Translations under genes and position numbers: made by a program
Part shown: one piece after another, positions 31,111 to 39,161 of the stretch
How positions within the stretch are numbered: position 1 is the first letter of the stretch
How the letters are laid out: each line of letters opens with the position of its first letter
Assembly: GCF_026413145.1 (NCBI RefSeq)
Contig: NZ_JAOVYZ010000010.1
Location: forward strand, 1-47,524
DNA length: 47,524 bases
Origin: Limosilactobacillus kribbianus
Lineage (GTDB): Bacteria > Bacillota > Bacilli > Lactobacillales > Lactobacillaceae
Direction: 5' to 3'
The notes under the pieces: generated by a model
The model's database searches: none
What the model was told of the DNA's origin: nothing
The model's input: only the letters and a program-made list of their open reading frames with translations

Positions 31111-31992
31111 TTATGACAAATGCATTTCGTATTGGGAAACCTTGCTGCTGTGGGCTGGCAGGATTTCATTGCCTGGCTTTTCCATCCAGTCAACTGGTTC
31201 ACCCAAGACATCCGGCAGGCCATCGAATGGTTCCATGCACAGGAACTTGCAATCCAGGTCTTCCTTGGTCCACAGGCACAGATTCTTAAACTGGCTGACG
31301 TCCATTTCAACCGCGTGCGTCGTCTGTGCTGAGGATAGTTTAACACTCTTGATGCCTGGGTTGCTAATGATCCGCAGGCCTGGCTTGAAGACGTCGTAGT
31401 TCAAGGTCAGCTTACCATCCTTAGCGCCGGCTAGTTCCTCTTCCTTCCCGGTCCGGTAAGGATTTGGCGTCTTGACGATCTCATAAACCTTGATTGGGTC
31501 TTTCAGGCCGGTGAACTGAACTTGGTAATCAGCAAACTTGCCGTCGCCATTGATCGGCACGTTGAATGCTGGGTGAGAACCCAGGGAGTATGGCATTTCC
31601 CGGTCAGAATCATTTTCAACCGTAAAGCTGACGGAAAGGCCGGTGCTGAGCAGGGTAAAGACCACCGTCAGCTTAAAGTCGAATGGGTAGAGGGCCTTCG
31701 TCTCATCGTTGGCCACCAGCTGCAGGGCCAGGGCATTTGGCGTGTGGTAGCTCACCGTGAAGTCCTGATCGCTGACAAAACCGTGCTGAGGCATCTCATA
31801 GGTCTTGCCGTCCAGAACGTACTTGTCCTGGTTGGAACGACCGATTGCCGGGAACAGCACTGGGGCATGTTTCCCCCATTCCTTACCGTTCCAAATGTAA
31901 TCAAAATCAGCTTTCTTATTTACCAGGTGCGTTAATTGCGCCCCGTGCTCGTCGATTTCTGCACTAAAGACATCATTTTCAATTTTTTGCAT
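31111..31992 (-). CDS. Aldose 1-epimerase family protein
   Basis: A 293-residue galactose-mutarotase-fold protein of the LacX/YihR-like group. FPAIGRSNQDKYVLDGKTYEMPQHGF and SLGSHPAFNVPI carry the conserved Arg and His positions, and a catalytic Glu is likely near FLCMEPFDGLPD. In this operon it probably equilibrates anomers of imported uronates or their ketoses, speeding entry to UxaC; the sugar is inferred from context. The ATG at 31990-31992 follows AAGGAAG. An upstream in-frame extension of 46 codons overlaps uxaA copy 2 and is rejected. Confidence 0.85.
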   Translation of the reverse strand: MQKIENDVFSAEIDEHGAQLTHLVNKKADFDYIWNGKEWGKHAPVLFPAIGRSNQDKYVLDGKTYEMPQHGFVSDQDFTVSYHTPNALALQLVANDETKALYPFDFKLTVVFTLLSTGLSVSFTVENDSDREMPYSLGSHPAFNVPINGDGKFADYQVQFTGLKDPIKVYEIVKTPNPYRTGKEEELAGAKDGKLTLNYDVFKPGLRIISNPGIKSVKLSSAQTTHAVEMDVSQFKNLCLWTKEDLDCKFLCMEPFDGLPDVLGEPVDWMEKPGNEILPAHSSKVSQYEMHLS

Positions 31993-32008
31993 TTTGGTAA
32001 CTTCCTTA

Positions 32009-33499
32009 CTATTCAGTGACCCCGATCTTGAAGATTGCCAGGCCGTGCAAGCCGGCCTTTTCATTGCTGGTTTCCTTACCGCTGGCAATCGCGATAATGT
32101 CGTCAACAAATTCCTTGGCCAGTTCGTCAAACGGCTTCGTCAACGCCTGGCCACCATCAAAGTCAAACCAACGCTGCTTCTTAGCTGCCAAGGCGGAATC
32201 AGCCGCCACCTTCACGGACGGAACAAAGCTGGCGTATGGCGTCGCAACTCCCGTGCTGACAACGACCAGCTGACAGTCAGCAGCGGCCTCAGCCGAGGAA
32301 TCAATCAGGTCGTTGGCCGGTGCTTCCAAGACATTTAAGCCGGCAGCGCTAACCTTTTTGCCATAGCTGATTGCACCGCTGATTGCGGCATCCCCAGCCG
32401 TTTGCAGGGTATTAACTGCCAATTCCTTGGCGGTCGTGATTCCCTTCGCTTGTTCCTTAGCACTTGGCTCGCTAACCAATTGCTGGTCAAATTCAGCGTA
32501 GTAATCACGCATGTGACCAAAGACGTGTTGAACATCTGCGGCCGCCTCTTGGCTTGCGCTTTGCTTGACCAGCTCGTCTTCTGCGGCGGCCAGGTTCGGC
32601 AGTCCCGTCAGAACGGTGCTGCCGCCATTGGCGTTGATCACATTTGCCAGGTGACCCAGCAGGCGGTCAGCGGTCAGCGGCGAAACAGCGGCTGGCTGAA
32701 CGCTTTGCAGACCGACCTTCAACTCGCTCAATGGCACCGGTTCACGGTGGTCATTAGCGGCAGCGGTATTCAATTCCTCCAGCATTTCTTGGGCCGTGGC
32801 AAATTCGTTCTTGACCTCCTGGGCAACCAAGAACTTCATCCGGTCCGGATCAATACCGGCCATCTTTTCGATGGTTTCCTTCATCCCATCCATCTGGTTA
32901 TTCTCACAGCCCAGGCCGAATACTAAGACACCACCAGCATTGGGATGCAGTGCGGCATCACACAGGATCTGCCGCGTTTGTTCAAAGTCCTCACCCAGCT
33001 GTGAACAGCCATAAGGGTGCTTTAACAAGATGATATTGTCAAAGGAACCATTATCGGGGTGAGCAGCCTTGAATTGTTGCACCATCACGTCCATCAATGG
33101 GGTAATGCAGCCAACGGTCGGCACAATGAAGAGATCGTTGCGGATCCCGACCTTGCCGCTCTTCCGTCGGTAACCCATAAGGGTTTGCTTGGTCAGGTAC
33201 TTGGACAGGTCCGCTGCTGGAGAAGTCGATTTAGCATCGTCTTCAGCCGCGTCACTCAAATTATGCTCATCAACCAACTGGCCAGCCTTAACGTCCGCCG
33301 TCAAGGTTCCAATGTGCTGCCCAAATTTGACGATGGGTTCGCCAGCAGCCAGGTCCGTCAAGGCAACTTTATTGCCAGCCGGAACCGCGGCTAATAAATT
33401 CAGTTGACGTTCGTTAACATTAACAGTATCTTTGGCAGCTAAGTCCGTCGTGGCAATTGCCACATTGTCGCTGTCGTTTAAGATAACCAGTTTTTCCAT
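32009..33499 (-). CDS. Altronate dehydratase family protein, copy 2 (complementary motif loss)
   Basis: A 496-residue UxaA-family paralogue. It keeps the central motifs PTVGC (127-131), YGCSQLG (163-169) and GLGCENNQ (195-202). It lacks those elsewhere: the HVHxHN motif reads LVDEHN (75-80); CGGSDG is replaced within LQSVQPAA (264-271); SLGC-T-Q-K-x-G reads AVNTLQTAG (361-369); and TGRGTP reads TGVATP (416-421). Alone it should be unable to catalyse dehydration, yet the frame is intact and the central half is highly conserved. It sits in the same operon as copy 1, whose losses are the mirror image. A heteromeric enzyme is the most economical reading. GAGGAG precedes the ATG. Confidence 0.85.
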   Translation of the reverse strand: MEKLVILNDSDNVAIATTDLAAKDTVNVNERQLNLLAAVPAGNKVALTDLAAGEPIVKFGQHIGTLTADVKAGQLVDEHNLSDAAEDDAKSTSPAADLSKYLTKQTLMGYRRKSGKVGIRNDLFIVPTVGCITPLMDVMVQQFKAAHPDNGSFDNIILLKHPYGCSQLGEDFEQTRQILCDAALHPNAGGVLVFGLGCENNQMDGMKETIEKMAGIDPDRMKFLVAQEVKNEFATAQEMLEELNTAAANDHREPVPLSELKVGLQSVQPAAVSPLTADRLLGHLANVINANGGSTVLTGLPNLAAAEDELVKQSASQEAAADVQHVFGHMRDYYAEFDQQLVSEPSAKEQAKGITTAKELAVNTLQTAGDAAISGAISYGKKVSAAGLNVLEAPANDLIDSSAEAAADCQLVVVSTGVATPYASFVPSVKVAADSALAAKKQRWFDFDGGQALTKPFDELAKEFVDDIIAIASGKETSNEKAGLHGLAIFKIGVTE

Positions 33500-33506
33500 G
33501 AAACTA

Positions 33507-34928
33507 CTACTCCTCTGCATTAATTTCCTGGACAATTGCCCGGGTGCCCTTTTCGGCAATTTCGTTGTAGTACTTGGTTACCAAGTCTTCCAGTCCTGGA
33601 ATCTTGGTGAGGTCTTCACCCCAGAATTCTGGGTTAGAGAGAGCCTCGTGAATAAAGTTGTCGTCGCCCTGGATCTTCTTGAAGCCCGCCGTGACATCAG
33701 CCGTATCGTTGATTTCAAATTCGGACTTGCCGTTGTAAATCCACATGTAGGCAGCCAGTGCCAAGGTCATCCGTTCTGGCAGCTTGTTGTACTTAGCGTA
33801 GTAACGCTTGTAGTTTGGCAGCAGCCGTGCGGCGTACTTGGAAATACTGTTCAGTGCCAGGGCACTCAGTTGGTGCTTAACGTAAGGATTTTCAAACCGT
33901 TCTTGGATCCCCTTAGCGTAGCTGTCCAGTTCTTCCTTCGGCAACGGAACGACCGGAATGATTTCCTTGTGCATTTCGTCGTCAATGAACTTGTAGAAGT
34001 CCTTGTCGGCCATTACCTGACCAACCGTCTCCAGACCAGCCAGCCGGCCAATTGGTGACATCGTAGTGTGCGGGCCATTTAAGATGGAAACTTTCCGGTT
34101 CCGGTATGGCTGCATGTCGTCAGTGACAACCAGGTTGATCCCGGCTTCCTTGAGTGGCAGGACCTTTTCGATTCCCTTGTCCCCTTCAATGACGAAGATC
34201 AGGAATGGTTCGGTCTTAACCATGTTTTGGTCCTTGTAGCCCCATTCCTTTTCCAGATCAGCAGCCCGGTCGCGTGGGTAGCCCGGAACGATCCGGTCAA
34301 CCAGTGTGGAGTAGAACTTGTTGTCGTTGTTGATCCAGTCAACAAAGTCTTGGCCCAGCTTCCAAAGATCAGCGTACTGCAGAATGGCCTTCTTCAGTGC
34401 ATCCCCGTTGTGGTTAATCAGTTCACACGGAATGATGTGGAAGCCCTTCTTGCCTAATTCGAAGCGGTGGTAAAGCAGTGCCGTTAATTTGGCCGGGTAA
34501 GAACTCTTTTCACCCTTCTTCAATGCTTCCAGCGTGTCTTCAGGAACGAATTCAATCCCCGCTTCGGTCGTGTTGGAGAAGATCACTTCAATGTTGTCAT
34601 CTTCAGCCAGTGCCAGGTACTTATCGTAGTCAGTGTAGGGGTTAACAGTTCCGTTAATCGATTCAATAATTTCGTGGCTTTGAATCTTCTTACCGTCCAG
34701 AATTCCTTCCAGCAGAACGGTGTAGAGGTCGTCCTGTTCGTCGAGTTCCTTAATCCGGCCCTGTGGCAGCGGTTGAACAACCTGAACGCCACCCTTGAAG
34801 AGGCCCTGCTTATTCATCTGGTGAATCTGCCAGTCGATGAAGGCCCGCAGGAAATTCCCTTCACCAAATTGAATTACCTTGTTTGGATATTGCGGCAATT
34901 TACGAAAACTGTTATTAAGTCTATCCAT
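33507..34928 (-). CDS. uxaB: Tagaturonate reductase (altronate oxidoreductase)
   Basis: A 473-residue long-chain polyol dehydrogenase family enzyme that reduces D-tagaturonate to D-altronate with NADH. VIQFGEGNFLRAFIDW is the nucleotide-binding opening. LNGPHTTMSPIGRL and VKHQLSALALNSISKYAARLLP carry catalytic Lys/Asn/His positions typical of UxaB rather than UxuB. The ATG at 34926-34928 follows GGAGG by 9 bases; codons further upstream belong to the leader. It is the first gene of the five-gene operon ending at uxaA copy 1, with a leader of about 165 bases behind a dyad-containing promoter. Confidence 0.93.
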   Translation of the reverse strand: MDRLNNSFRKLPQYPNKVIQFGEGNFLRAFIDWQIHQMNKQGLFKGGVQVVQPLPQGRIKELDEQDDLYTVLLEGILDGKKIQSHEIIESINGTVNPYTDYDKYLALAEDDNIEVIFSNTTEAGIEFVPEDTLEALKKGEKSSYPAKLTALLYHRFELGKKGFHIIPCELINHNGDALKKAILQYADLWKLGQDFVDWINNDNKFYSTLVDRIVPGYPRDRAADLEKEWGYKDQNMVKTEPFLIFVIEGDKGIEKVLPLKEAGINLVVTDDMQPYRNRKVSILNGPHTTMSPIGRLAGLETVGQVMADKDFYKFIDDEMHKEIIPVVPLPKEELDSYAKGIQERFENPYVKHQLSALALNSISKYAARLLPNYKRYYAKYNKLPERMTLALAAYMWIYNGKSEFEINDTADVTAGFKKIQGDDNFIHEALSNPEFWGEDLTKIPGLEDLVTKYYNEIAEKGTRAIVQEINAEE

Positions 34929-35103
34929 CTTAGAAAACCTCCAGATTAAACAACATTTATCAATCAACCAAACCCAGCCCTTTGAAGCAAGTCGCATCTG
35001 TGAGAGGGGTGATGTGCATTCCGTATCAAAAACGGCCGGGAGTTAAGAGCGTAGCCACCATTGCTTAACCTCAAATGGATGGATGCGCTATCAATATATT
35101 TTC

Positions 35104-35132
35104 ATTATAGAATGTTAACGTGAAACATTCAA
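35104..35132 (-). promoter_or_regulatory. uxaB operon promoter with dyad in the spacer
   Basis: On the minus strand TTGAAT (35127-35132), a 17-base spacer and TATAAT (35104-35109) form a strong promoter. A 21-bp dyad at 35110-35130, with GAATGTT and AACATTC ends and a CG near the centre, occupies the spacer. A regulator bound there would exclude RNA polymerase. Candidates are the GntR, IclR or CcpA proteins. The 34929-35100 leader holds a GTTAAG/CTTAAC hairpin near 35042-35068 and no gene. Confidence 0.7.
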
Positions 35133-35176
35133 TCCTTTTTATGAATTTGTTTGGAATTGATCAAAGAATTCCTGAA

Positions 35177-35205
35177 GAAAAGCCGCCTTTACAGCAGCGG
35201 CTTTC
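35177..35205 (-). terminator. Terminator of the small-peptide gene
   Basis: AAAGCCGC / GCGGCTTT arms with an 8-10-base loop, followed on the minus strand by TTTTCTTC. It starts a few bases after the 57-residue frame. Confidence 0.75.
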
Positions 35206-35211
35206 CTTGGT

Positions 35212-35385
35212 TTACTTGGTAAATTGTTGGTCAGTGGCCTCGTTGTTCTTGTTGACAACGTTGACCATCTGTTGGGTTAATCTGTGGCTATTCGTGGCAC
35301 TGGAGTAGATGGAACTGGCACTAGCGACTCCCATCAGCGCGATACTAGCAACGGCAAAGATAACAAAAGTTTTTACGAAATTCAT
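35212..35385 (-). CDS. Small secreted or membrane-anchored peptide, 57 residues
   Basis: I do not recognise this peptide. It starts MNFVKTFVIFAVASIALMGV, with a hydrophobic core and then ASASSIYSSA, consistent with a signal peptide cut after ASA, leaving about 33 residues; alternatively it stays as a membrane anchor. The mature part is polar, without Cys, rich in Asn, Gln, Ser and Thr. It has AGGAGAG 8 bases before the ATG, a good promoter and its own terminator, so it is a complete single-gene transcript. It lies between the galacturonate operon and uxuA, with cre-like and dyad sites in its leader. A peptide signal, stress peptide or envelope factor are all possible. Confidence 0.7.
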   Translation of the reverse strand: MNFVKTFVIFAVASIALMGVASASSIYSSATNSHRLTQQMVNVVNKNNEATDQQFTK

Positions 35386-35409
35386 TGAAATTCTCTCCTC
35401 TCACAGATC

Positions 35410-35481
35410 CGTTAACAAATTATGTTAACGTGAACAGCAAATGAACAATTTTCATTGTACTATGATTAATTCGTGATGCAA
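35410..35481 (-). promoter_or_regulatory. Small-peptide promoter with leader dyad and cre-like site
   Basis: On the minus strand TTGCAT (35476-35481), a 16-base spacer and TACAAT (35454-35459). Downstream, TGTTAACGTGAACA (35423-35436) matches cre in all but one position. Overlapping it, CGTTAACA and TGTTAACG form a perfect 8-5-8 dyad (35410-35430). The sequence ATGTTAACGTGAA also occurs in the uxaB promoter with one extra A. Confidence 0.6.
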
Positions 35482-35530
35482 GGATTTTCTCTTACTTTTT
35501 AGAAGTAACCGTTTTCAATGCCGGCCGATC

Positions 35531-36613
35531 TCAATCGTGCTTCTCAGTCCCCTTTTGGATGGCCTCCCACAGGCCGTTGAGGTAAGTAATTCCCAGGGCC
35601 CGATCGTAGAGGCCATATCCCGGCCGACCGTGCTCACCCCAGATATCGCGTCCATGGTCCGGCCGGATGTAGCCGTCAAAGCCAGTATCATAGAGGGCCT
35701 TCATAATTTCGTACATGTCCAGCGACCCTTCGGAAGAAAGGTGGGCTGCTTCATGGAAGTCACCGTTGCCCATCCATTTAATGTTTCGCGCGTGAATAAA
35801 TGGCGCCCGGTCTTTTTTCACAAATTCACGGATGATTGCCGGGACATCATTTGCGGGGTTCTCCCCCAGGCTTCCGGTACAGATGGTAAAACCGTTGTAT
35901 CTTGATTCGTGCAGCTCCTCAATTTTGACCATGTCCTCCCGGTTCTTATAGATCCGTGGCAAGCCAAATAACAGCATCGGCGGATCGTCCGGGTGTATTG
36001 CCATTCGGACGTCATACTTTTCGCAGGTTGGAATAATTGCGTCCAGGAAGTATTTCAGATTCTCCCGCAGCTTTTGCTCGTCGACGCCCTTGTAAGCCGC
36101 AAACAAACGCTTCACTTCCGCCAACCGTTCTGGCTCCCAACCCGGTAAAACATAACCGTTGGAGTTTTCTTCAACGGATTTGATGATGTCTTCCGGCGCC
36201 CCCTCAACGTAGCGGTGCTGAAAAGCCATGTCGGTCGACCCATCCGGGAGCGGATAATGCAAATCGGTCCGCACCCAGTCAAAAATCGGCATAAAGTTAT
36301 AACAAATGACCTTGATCCCGTAAGCAGCCAAGTTCTTGATCGTTTCCTTGTAGTTTTCAATGTAGCGATCCCGGCTTGGCAGGCCGATCTTGATGTCGTC
36401 GTGAATATTGACCGACTCAATCACCTCAAGCTTGAGGCCCGCATCTTCAACTTCTTTTTTCAGTGCTGCGATTCGCGACTTTGGCCACACTTCGCCAACT
36501 GGAATATCAAAAAGTGCCCCGACGACCTGCGTTGTTCCTGGAATTTGGCGAATATCCGCTAGTTTAACCGAGTCATTATTATCGCCATACCAGCGAAAAC
36601 CCATATTTTTCAT
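35531..36613 (-). CDS. uxuA: Mannonate dehydratase
   Basis: A 360-residue xylose-isomerase-fold enzyme converting D-mannonate to KDG, using Mn2+ or Fe2+. MGFRWYGDNNDSVKLADIRQ, CYNFMPIFDWVRTDL, MAIHPDDPP, FTICTGSLGENPAND and YIRPDHGRD are family signatures holding the His/Cys/Asp metal ligands. The length is that of the shorter Gram-positive form. It lies 16 bases after uxuB in the same unit. The ribosome site (AGAAAGAAG) is modest, and M4 is an alternative start. Confidence 0.95.
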   Translation of the reverse strand: MKNMGFRWYGDNNDSVKLADIRQIPGTTQVVGALFDIPVGEVWPKSRIAALKKEVEDAGLKLEVIESVNIHDDIKIGLPSRDRYIENYKETIKNLAAYGIKVICYNFMPIFDWVRTDLHYPLPDGSTDMAFQHRYVEGAPEDIIKSVEENSNGYVLPGWEPERLAEVKRLFAAYKGVDEQKLRENLKYFLDAIIPTCEKYDVRMAIHPDDPPMLLFGLPRIYKNREDMVKIEELHESRYNGFTICTGSLGENPANDVPAIIREFVKKDRAPFIHARNIKWMGNGDFHEAAHLSSEGSLDMYEIMKALYDTGFDGYIRPDHGRDIWGEHGRPGYGLYDRALGITYLNGLWEAIQKGTEKHD

Positions 36614-36629
36614 TTATTCATTCTTCTTT

Positions 36630-38261
36630 CTAATATTTACCGTACTTGCGAATAATTGCTTGAAGCGCTGCCCAGACTGCCCCCGGGCCGCTAATCATTT
36701 GCTTAAAGTCATTTTCGATCTTTTCTCCCAGGCCAATGGTATACAAATCATTAGCAAAAATTGCCCGGTTGCTTAGGATCGGCCGCAACTTGGCATGGAC
36801 ATCAATCTTTTCGCCCAGCTTAACGCCAGCAAGGTATTCATGCAGCTGGCCATAGAGTGGATCCGGACTCGGGGTAAAGGCCGCGCCCTGGTCATCAATC
36901 GCCATCAAGTACCGACACCAGCCGGCAATCACCAGGGGAATAAATTCCAGGTCCGCCGGGTCGCGCTTGGGATCGGCAACGCAATGCTGCAGGGTGACCC
37001 CATAGCGAATCCCCATTTTTTGTGACGTGTCCGTCGCAATCCGCTGGGGCGTATCCGGGATGTTTTTATTTGGCAGGCGCTTGGTGATTAAGGTCTCGAT
37101 AAATTCCTGCGGGTTAATGATTCCCGGATCCTTGACCACCGGCAGGTCTTCCCCGTAGCCAAGATTTTTAATCAGCTTTAGGAGATCATTGTCAGCTACT
37201 TCTGCCGCAATCGAGTGAAAGCCGAGCAGGCAACCAAAAATTGCCAGTGAAGTGTGCAGTGGGTTGAGGCAAGCCGTGACCTTCATCTGGTCGGCATCAT
37301 TCACGGTTTCCCGATCGGTTAAGATCACACCGGCCTTTTCCAGAGCCGGCCGGCCATTTGGAAAATGATCTTCGATGACCAAATAATGAACTTCTTCAGT
37401 GTTGCCAAACGGTGCAATCTTCGTCTGTTTGCGGGTCTGAATCAGCGCCGTATCCTCAAAACCATCAGCTTCTAGCTGTTGAGCGACCGCAGCTGAAGGA
37501 TTAGGGGTAATCCGGTCGATCATGCTCCACGGAAAACTGACCTTTTGTGGATCACGCAGGTAAGCGAGAAAGCCTTGATCAACGAAGCCATTCGCTAACC
37601 AACCCTTGGCCATCAGCATTATTGCATCCTGGAGGCGCTGGCCATTTTGCGAAAAGTTGTCGGTGCTAACCAGCGCAAGCGGTGCCTGGTTAGCCTGGTA
37701 GCGGGCCAGCAAGAGGCTCGCCACCAAGCCGATGTTGGTGAGCGGGTTGGCCGGTCCCTTGGCCAGATCGGTCACTGCTTCTTTGGTTAAGTTACCATTC
37801 AGATCGCGCAATGCGTAGCCCTTCTCCGTGATTGAGAAGGTTACCAGCTGTAGCGACTGCTTAGTAAAAATCTCAGCCAGCCGTTTTCGCCCTTCTTGAT
37901 GATCGGCACCTGCATAAATGCTTTCGGCCACGCTAGCAACTAGTTCCTTTTCAAACGTGCCATCGCTCTTCATCTCAACCGCCAGGAAACGGTTGTTAAA
38001 GGGATGATAAACGTGGTTAATCACTTCATCGTCGTACGTTTCGGCAACAATGATGCCACTCTTCATTTCACCACTGTTCAGCAGCCGCTGGGCGATGATT
38101 GAATGAAAGCAGCGAAATAGATTTCCGCCCCCAAAGTGAACCCAAACCGGTTTTTCGGCCGTCTGCTTGATCATTTCGTTTTGATTAAACTGTGGAACGG
38201 CAATTCCGGCTTGGTGAAATTGCTCTGCCTTTGCTTGATAGTCGTCCAATAATTTCACCAT
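36630..38261 (-). CDS. uxuB: Fructuronate reductase (mannonate oxidoreductase)
   Basis: A 543-residue polyol dehydrogenase of the mannitol dehydrogenase family, reducing D-fructuronate to D-mannonate. VWVHFGGGNLFRCF is the NAD-binding motif. STDNFSQNGQRL and KVTACLNPLHTSLAIFGCLLG contain the conserved catalytic Lys and the N-x-x-H motif of UxuB. AGGAGGGG precedes the ATG. It is first in uxuB-uxuA and divergent from the GntR regulator, whose operator-like palindromes lie in the shared gap. Confidence 0.93.
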   Translation of the reverse strand: MVKLLDDYQAKAEQFHQAGIAVPQFNQNEMIKQTAEKPVWVHFGGGNLFRCFHSIIAQRLLNSGEMKSGIIVAETYDDEVINHVYHPFNNRFLAVEMKSDGTFEKELVASVAESIYAGADHQEGRKRLAEIFTKQSLQLVTFSITEKGYALRDLNGNLTKEAVTDLAKGPANPLTNIGLVASLLLARYQANQAPLALVSTDNFSQNGQRLQDAIMLMAKGWLANGFVDQGFLAYLRDPQKVSFPWSMIDRITPNPSAAVAQQLEADGFEDTALIQTRKQTKIAPFGNTEEVHYLVIEDHFPNGRPALEKAGVILTDRETVNDADQMKVTACLNPLHTSLAIFGCLLGFHSIAAEVADNDLLKLIKNLGYGEDLPVVKDPGIINPQEFIETLITKRLPNKNIPDTPQRIATDTSQKMGIRYGVTLQHCVADPKRDPADLEFIPLVIAGWCRYLMAIDDQGAAFTPSPDPLYGQLHEYLAGVKLGEKIDVHAKLRPILSNRAIFANDLYTIGLGEKIENDFKQMISGPGAVWAALQAIIRKYGKY

Positions 38262-38280
38262 CTCGCATCCCCTCCTAAAG

Positions 38281-38302
38281 TAGTATACTAATATATCAGT
38301 TT
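38281..38302. promoter_or_regulatory. Palindromes between uxuB and gntR, likely GntR operator
   Basis: TAGTATACTA (38281-38290) is a perfect palindrome with the GTATAC core common in FCD-type GntR operators. It overlaps the near-palindrome CTAATATATCAG. CTAATATATCAGTTT (38288-38302) recurs exactly at 39127-39141, after the regulator gene. Confidence 0.55.
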
Positions 38303-38391
38303 GTTTAAATAGTAAGTGTTTCCAAATTACCTGTCAAGCTTGCCCAGCAAAAGTGCGGAGAATGCTATAATTAAAAATGGAGGAATTATCC

Positions 38392-39084
38392 ATGGATAAC
38401 AGACAAACAAACAATTTAACTGGCCAGGCCTATCGAATTCTTACCAAGAAGATTATTCATGCCGACTATCAGCCCGGCCAAAAAATCTCAGAAAAAAAAG
38501 TCGAGAACGATATTAATATTGGCCGCACTCCGGTCCGCGAAGCCCTTTTACAGCTTCGACAAGAGAAACTATTAAATGTCATCCCCCAGTCGGGAACCTA
38601 TATTTCCAAAATCGATATGAAAGAAGTTTTGGATGCGCGCTTTGCACGGGCAAGCATTGAACAACGAATTATGCGCAACGTGACCGCCATTAATCTAACG
38701 GCCACCCAGCAGGCCCACTTTCGCGAAATCTTAGACGAGCAGCAAAGGCTCATGCAAGCAAACAATATTTTCCAGTTTCTAACCAGTGACGATCAATTTC
38801 ACCGCTACTTCTACGAAATCACCGATCACATCCGAATCTGGGAATGGCTGAAGAAGATTAATATCCAGTTCGATCGCTTCCGATTCCTGCGTCTCAAGGT
38901 CGAGGGCTTGTCGTGGGAGGGACTCATCGAAGATCATGAAGCGATTCTCAAGGCCGTCATAACCAAGGATATCAATGAGGTCGAGCGGCTCACCGCCAAT
39001 CACATGCACCGCACGCTGACGGAAGAGAGTAAGCTCATCAAGAATTTCCCCGATTACTTTACCAATTATCAAAAGACAAAATAA
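38392..39084 (+). CDS. GntR-family regulator with FCD domain
   Basis: A 230-residue transcription factor. The winged helix is at about 10-75 (LTKKIIHADYQPGQKISEKKV, INIGRTPVREALLQL, SGTYISKI), followed by an FCD effector domain (about 85-215) with Asp/His metal-ligand candidates in DQFHRYFYEIT, EDHEAIL and NHMHRTL. UxuR and ExuR belong to this group, and uronates or KDG are likely effectors. The start at ATG 38392 has GGAGG 8 bases upstream. An ATG at 38377 overlaps that site. An extended -10 (TGCTATAAT) is at about 38363. It is the only plus-strand gene in the uronate locus, divergent from uxuBA. Confidence 0.9.
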   Translation: MDNRQTNNLTGQAYRILTKKIIHADYQPGQKISEKKVENDINIGRTPVREALLQLRQEKLLNVIPQSGTYISKIDMKEVLDARFARASIEQRIMRNVTAINLTATQQAHFREILDEQQRLMQANNIFQFLTSDDQFHRYFYEITDHIRIWEWLKKINIQFDRFRFLRLKVEGLSWEGLIEDHEAILKAVITKDINEVERLTANHMHRTLTEESKLIKNFPDYFTNYQKTK

Positions 39085-39120
39085 ATGGCAGTTAAGCTAG
39101 CAAAAGCCTAACTGCCATTT
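39083..39120. terminator. Bidirectional terminator
   Basis: AAATGGCAGTTA / TAACTGCCATTT arms with a 14-base loop lie between the convergent gntR and kdgK genes. Confidence 0.85.
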
Positions 39121-39126
39121 TAGCAT

Positions 39127-39141
39127 CTAATATATCAGTTT
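39127..39141 (+). repeat. Second copy of the 15-bp operator-like sequence
   Basis: CTAATATATCAGTTT is identical to 38288-38302. This copy lies between the 3' ends of two convergent genes, where no promoter is expected. Confidence 0.6.
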
Positions 39142-39161
39142 CTGATTAAGCAAGTTTCACT

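Noticed and set aside
31993-32130. 46-codon extension of the mutarotase
   Set aside because: It overlaps the 3' end of uxaA copy 2 in another frame and has no ribosome site.
34929-34997. Upstream extension of UxaB
   Set aside because: GGAGG with correct spacing marks ATG 34928, and the family N-terminus begins there.
35120-35308. Plus-strand 62-codon frame opposite the small peptide
   Set aside because: The antisense 57-residue frame has a promoter, ribosome site, signal-like N-terminus and terminator; this one has none.
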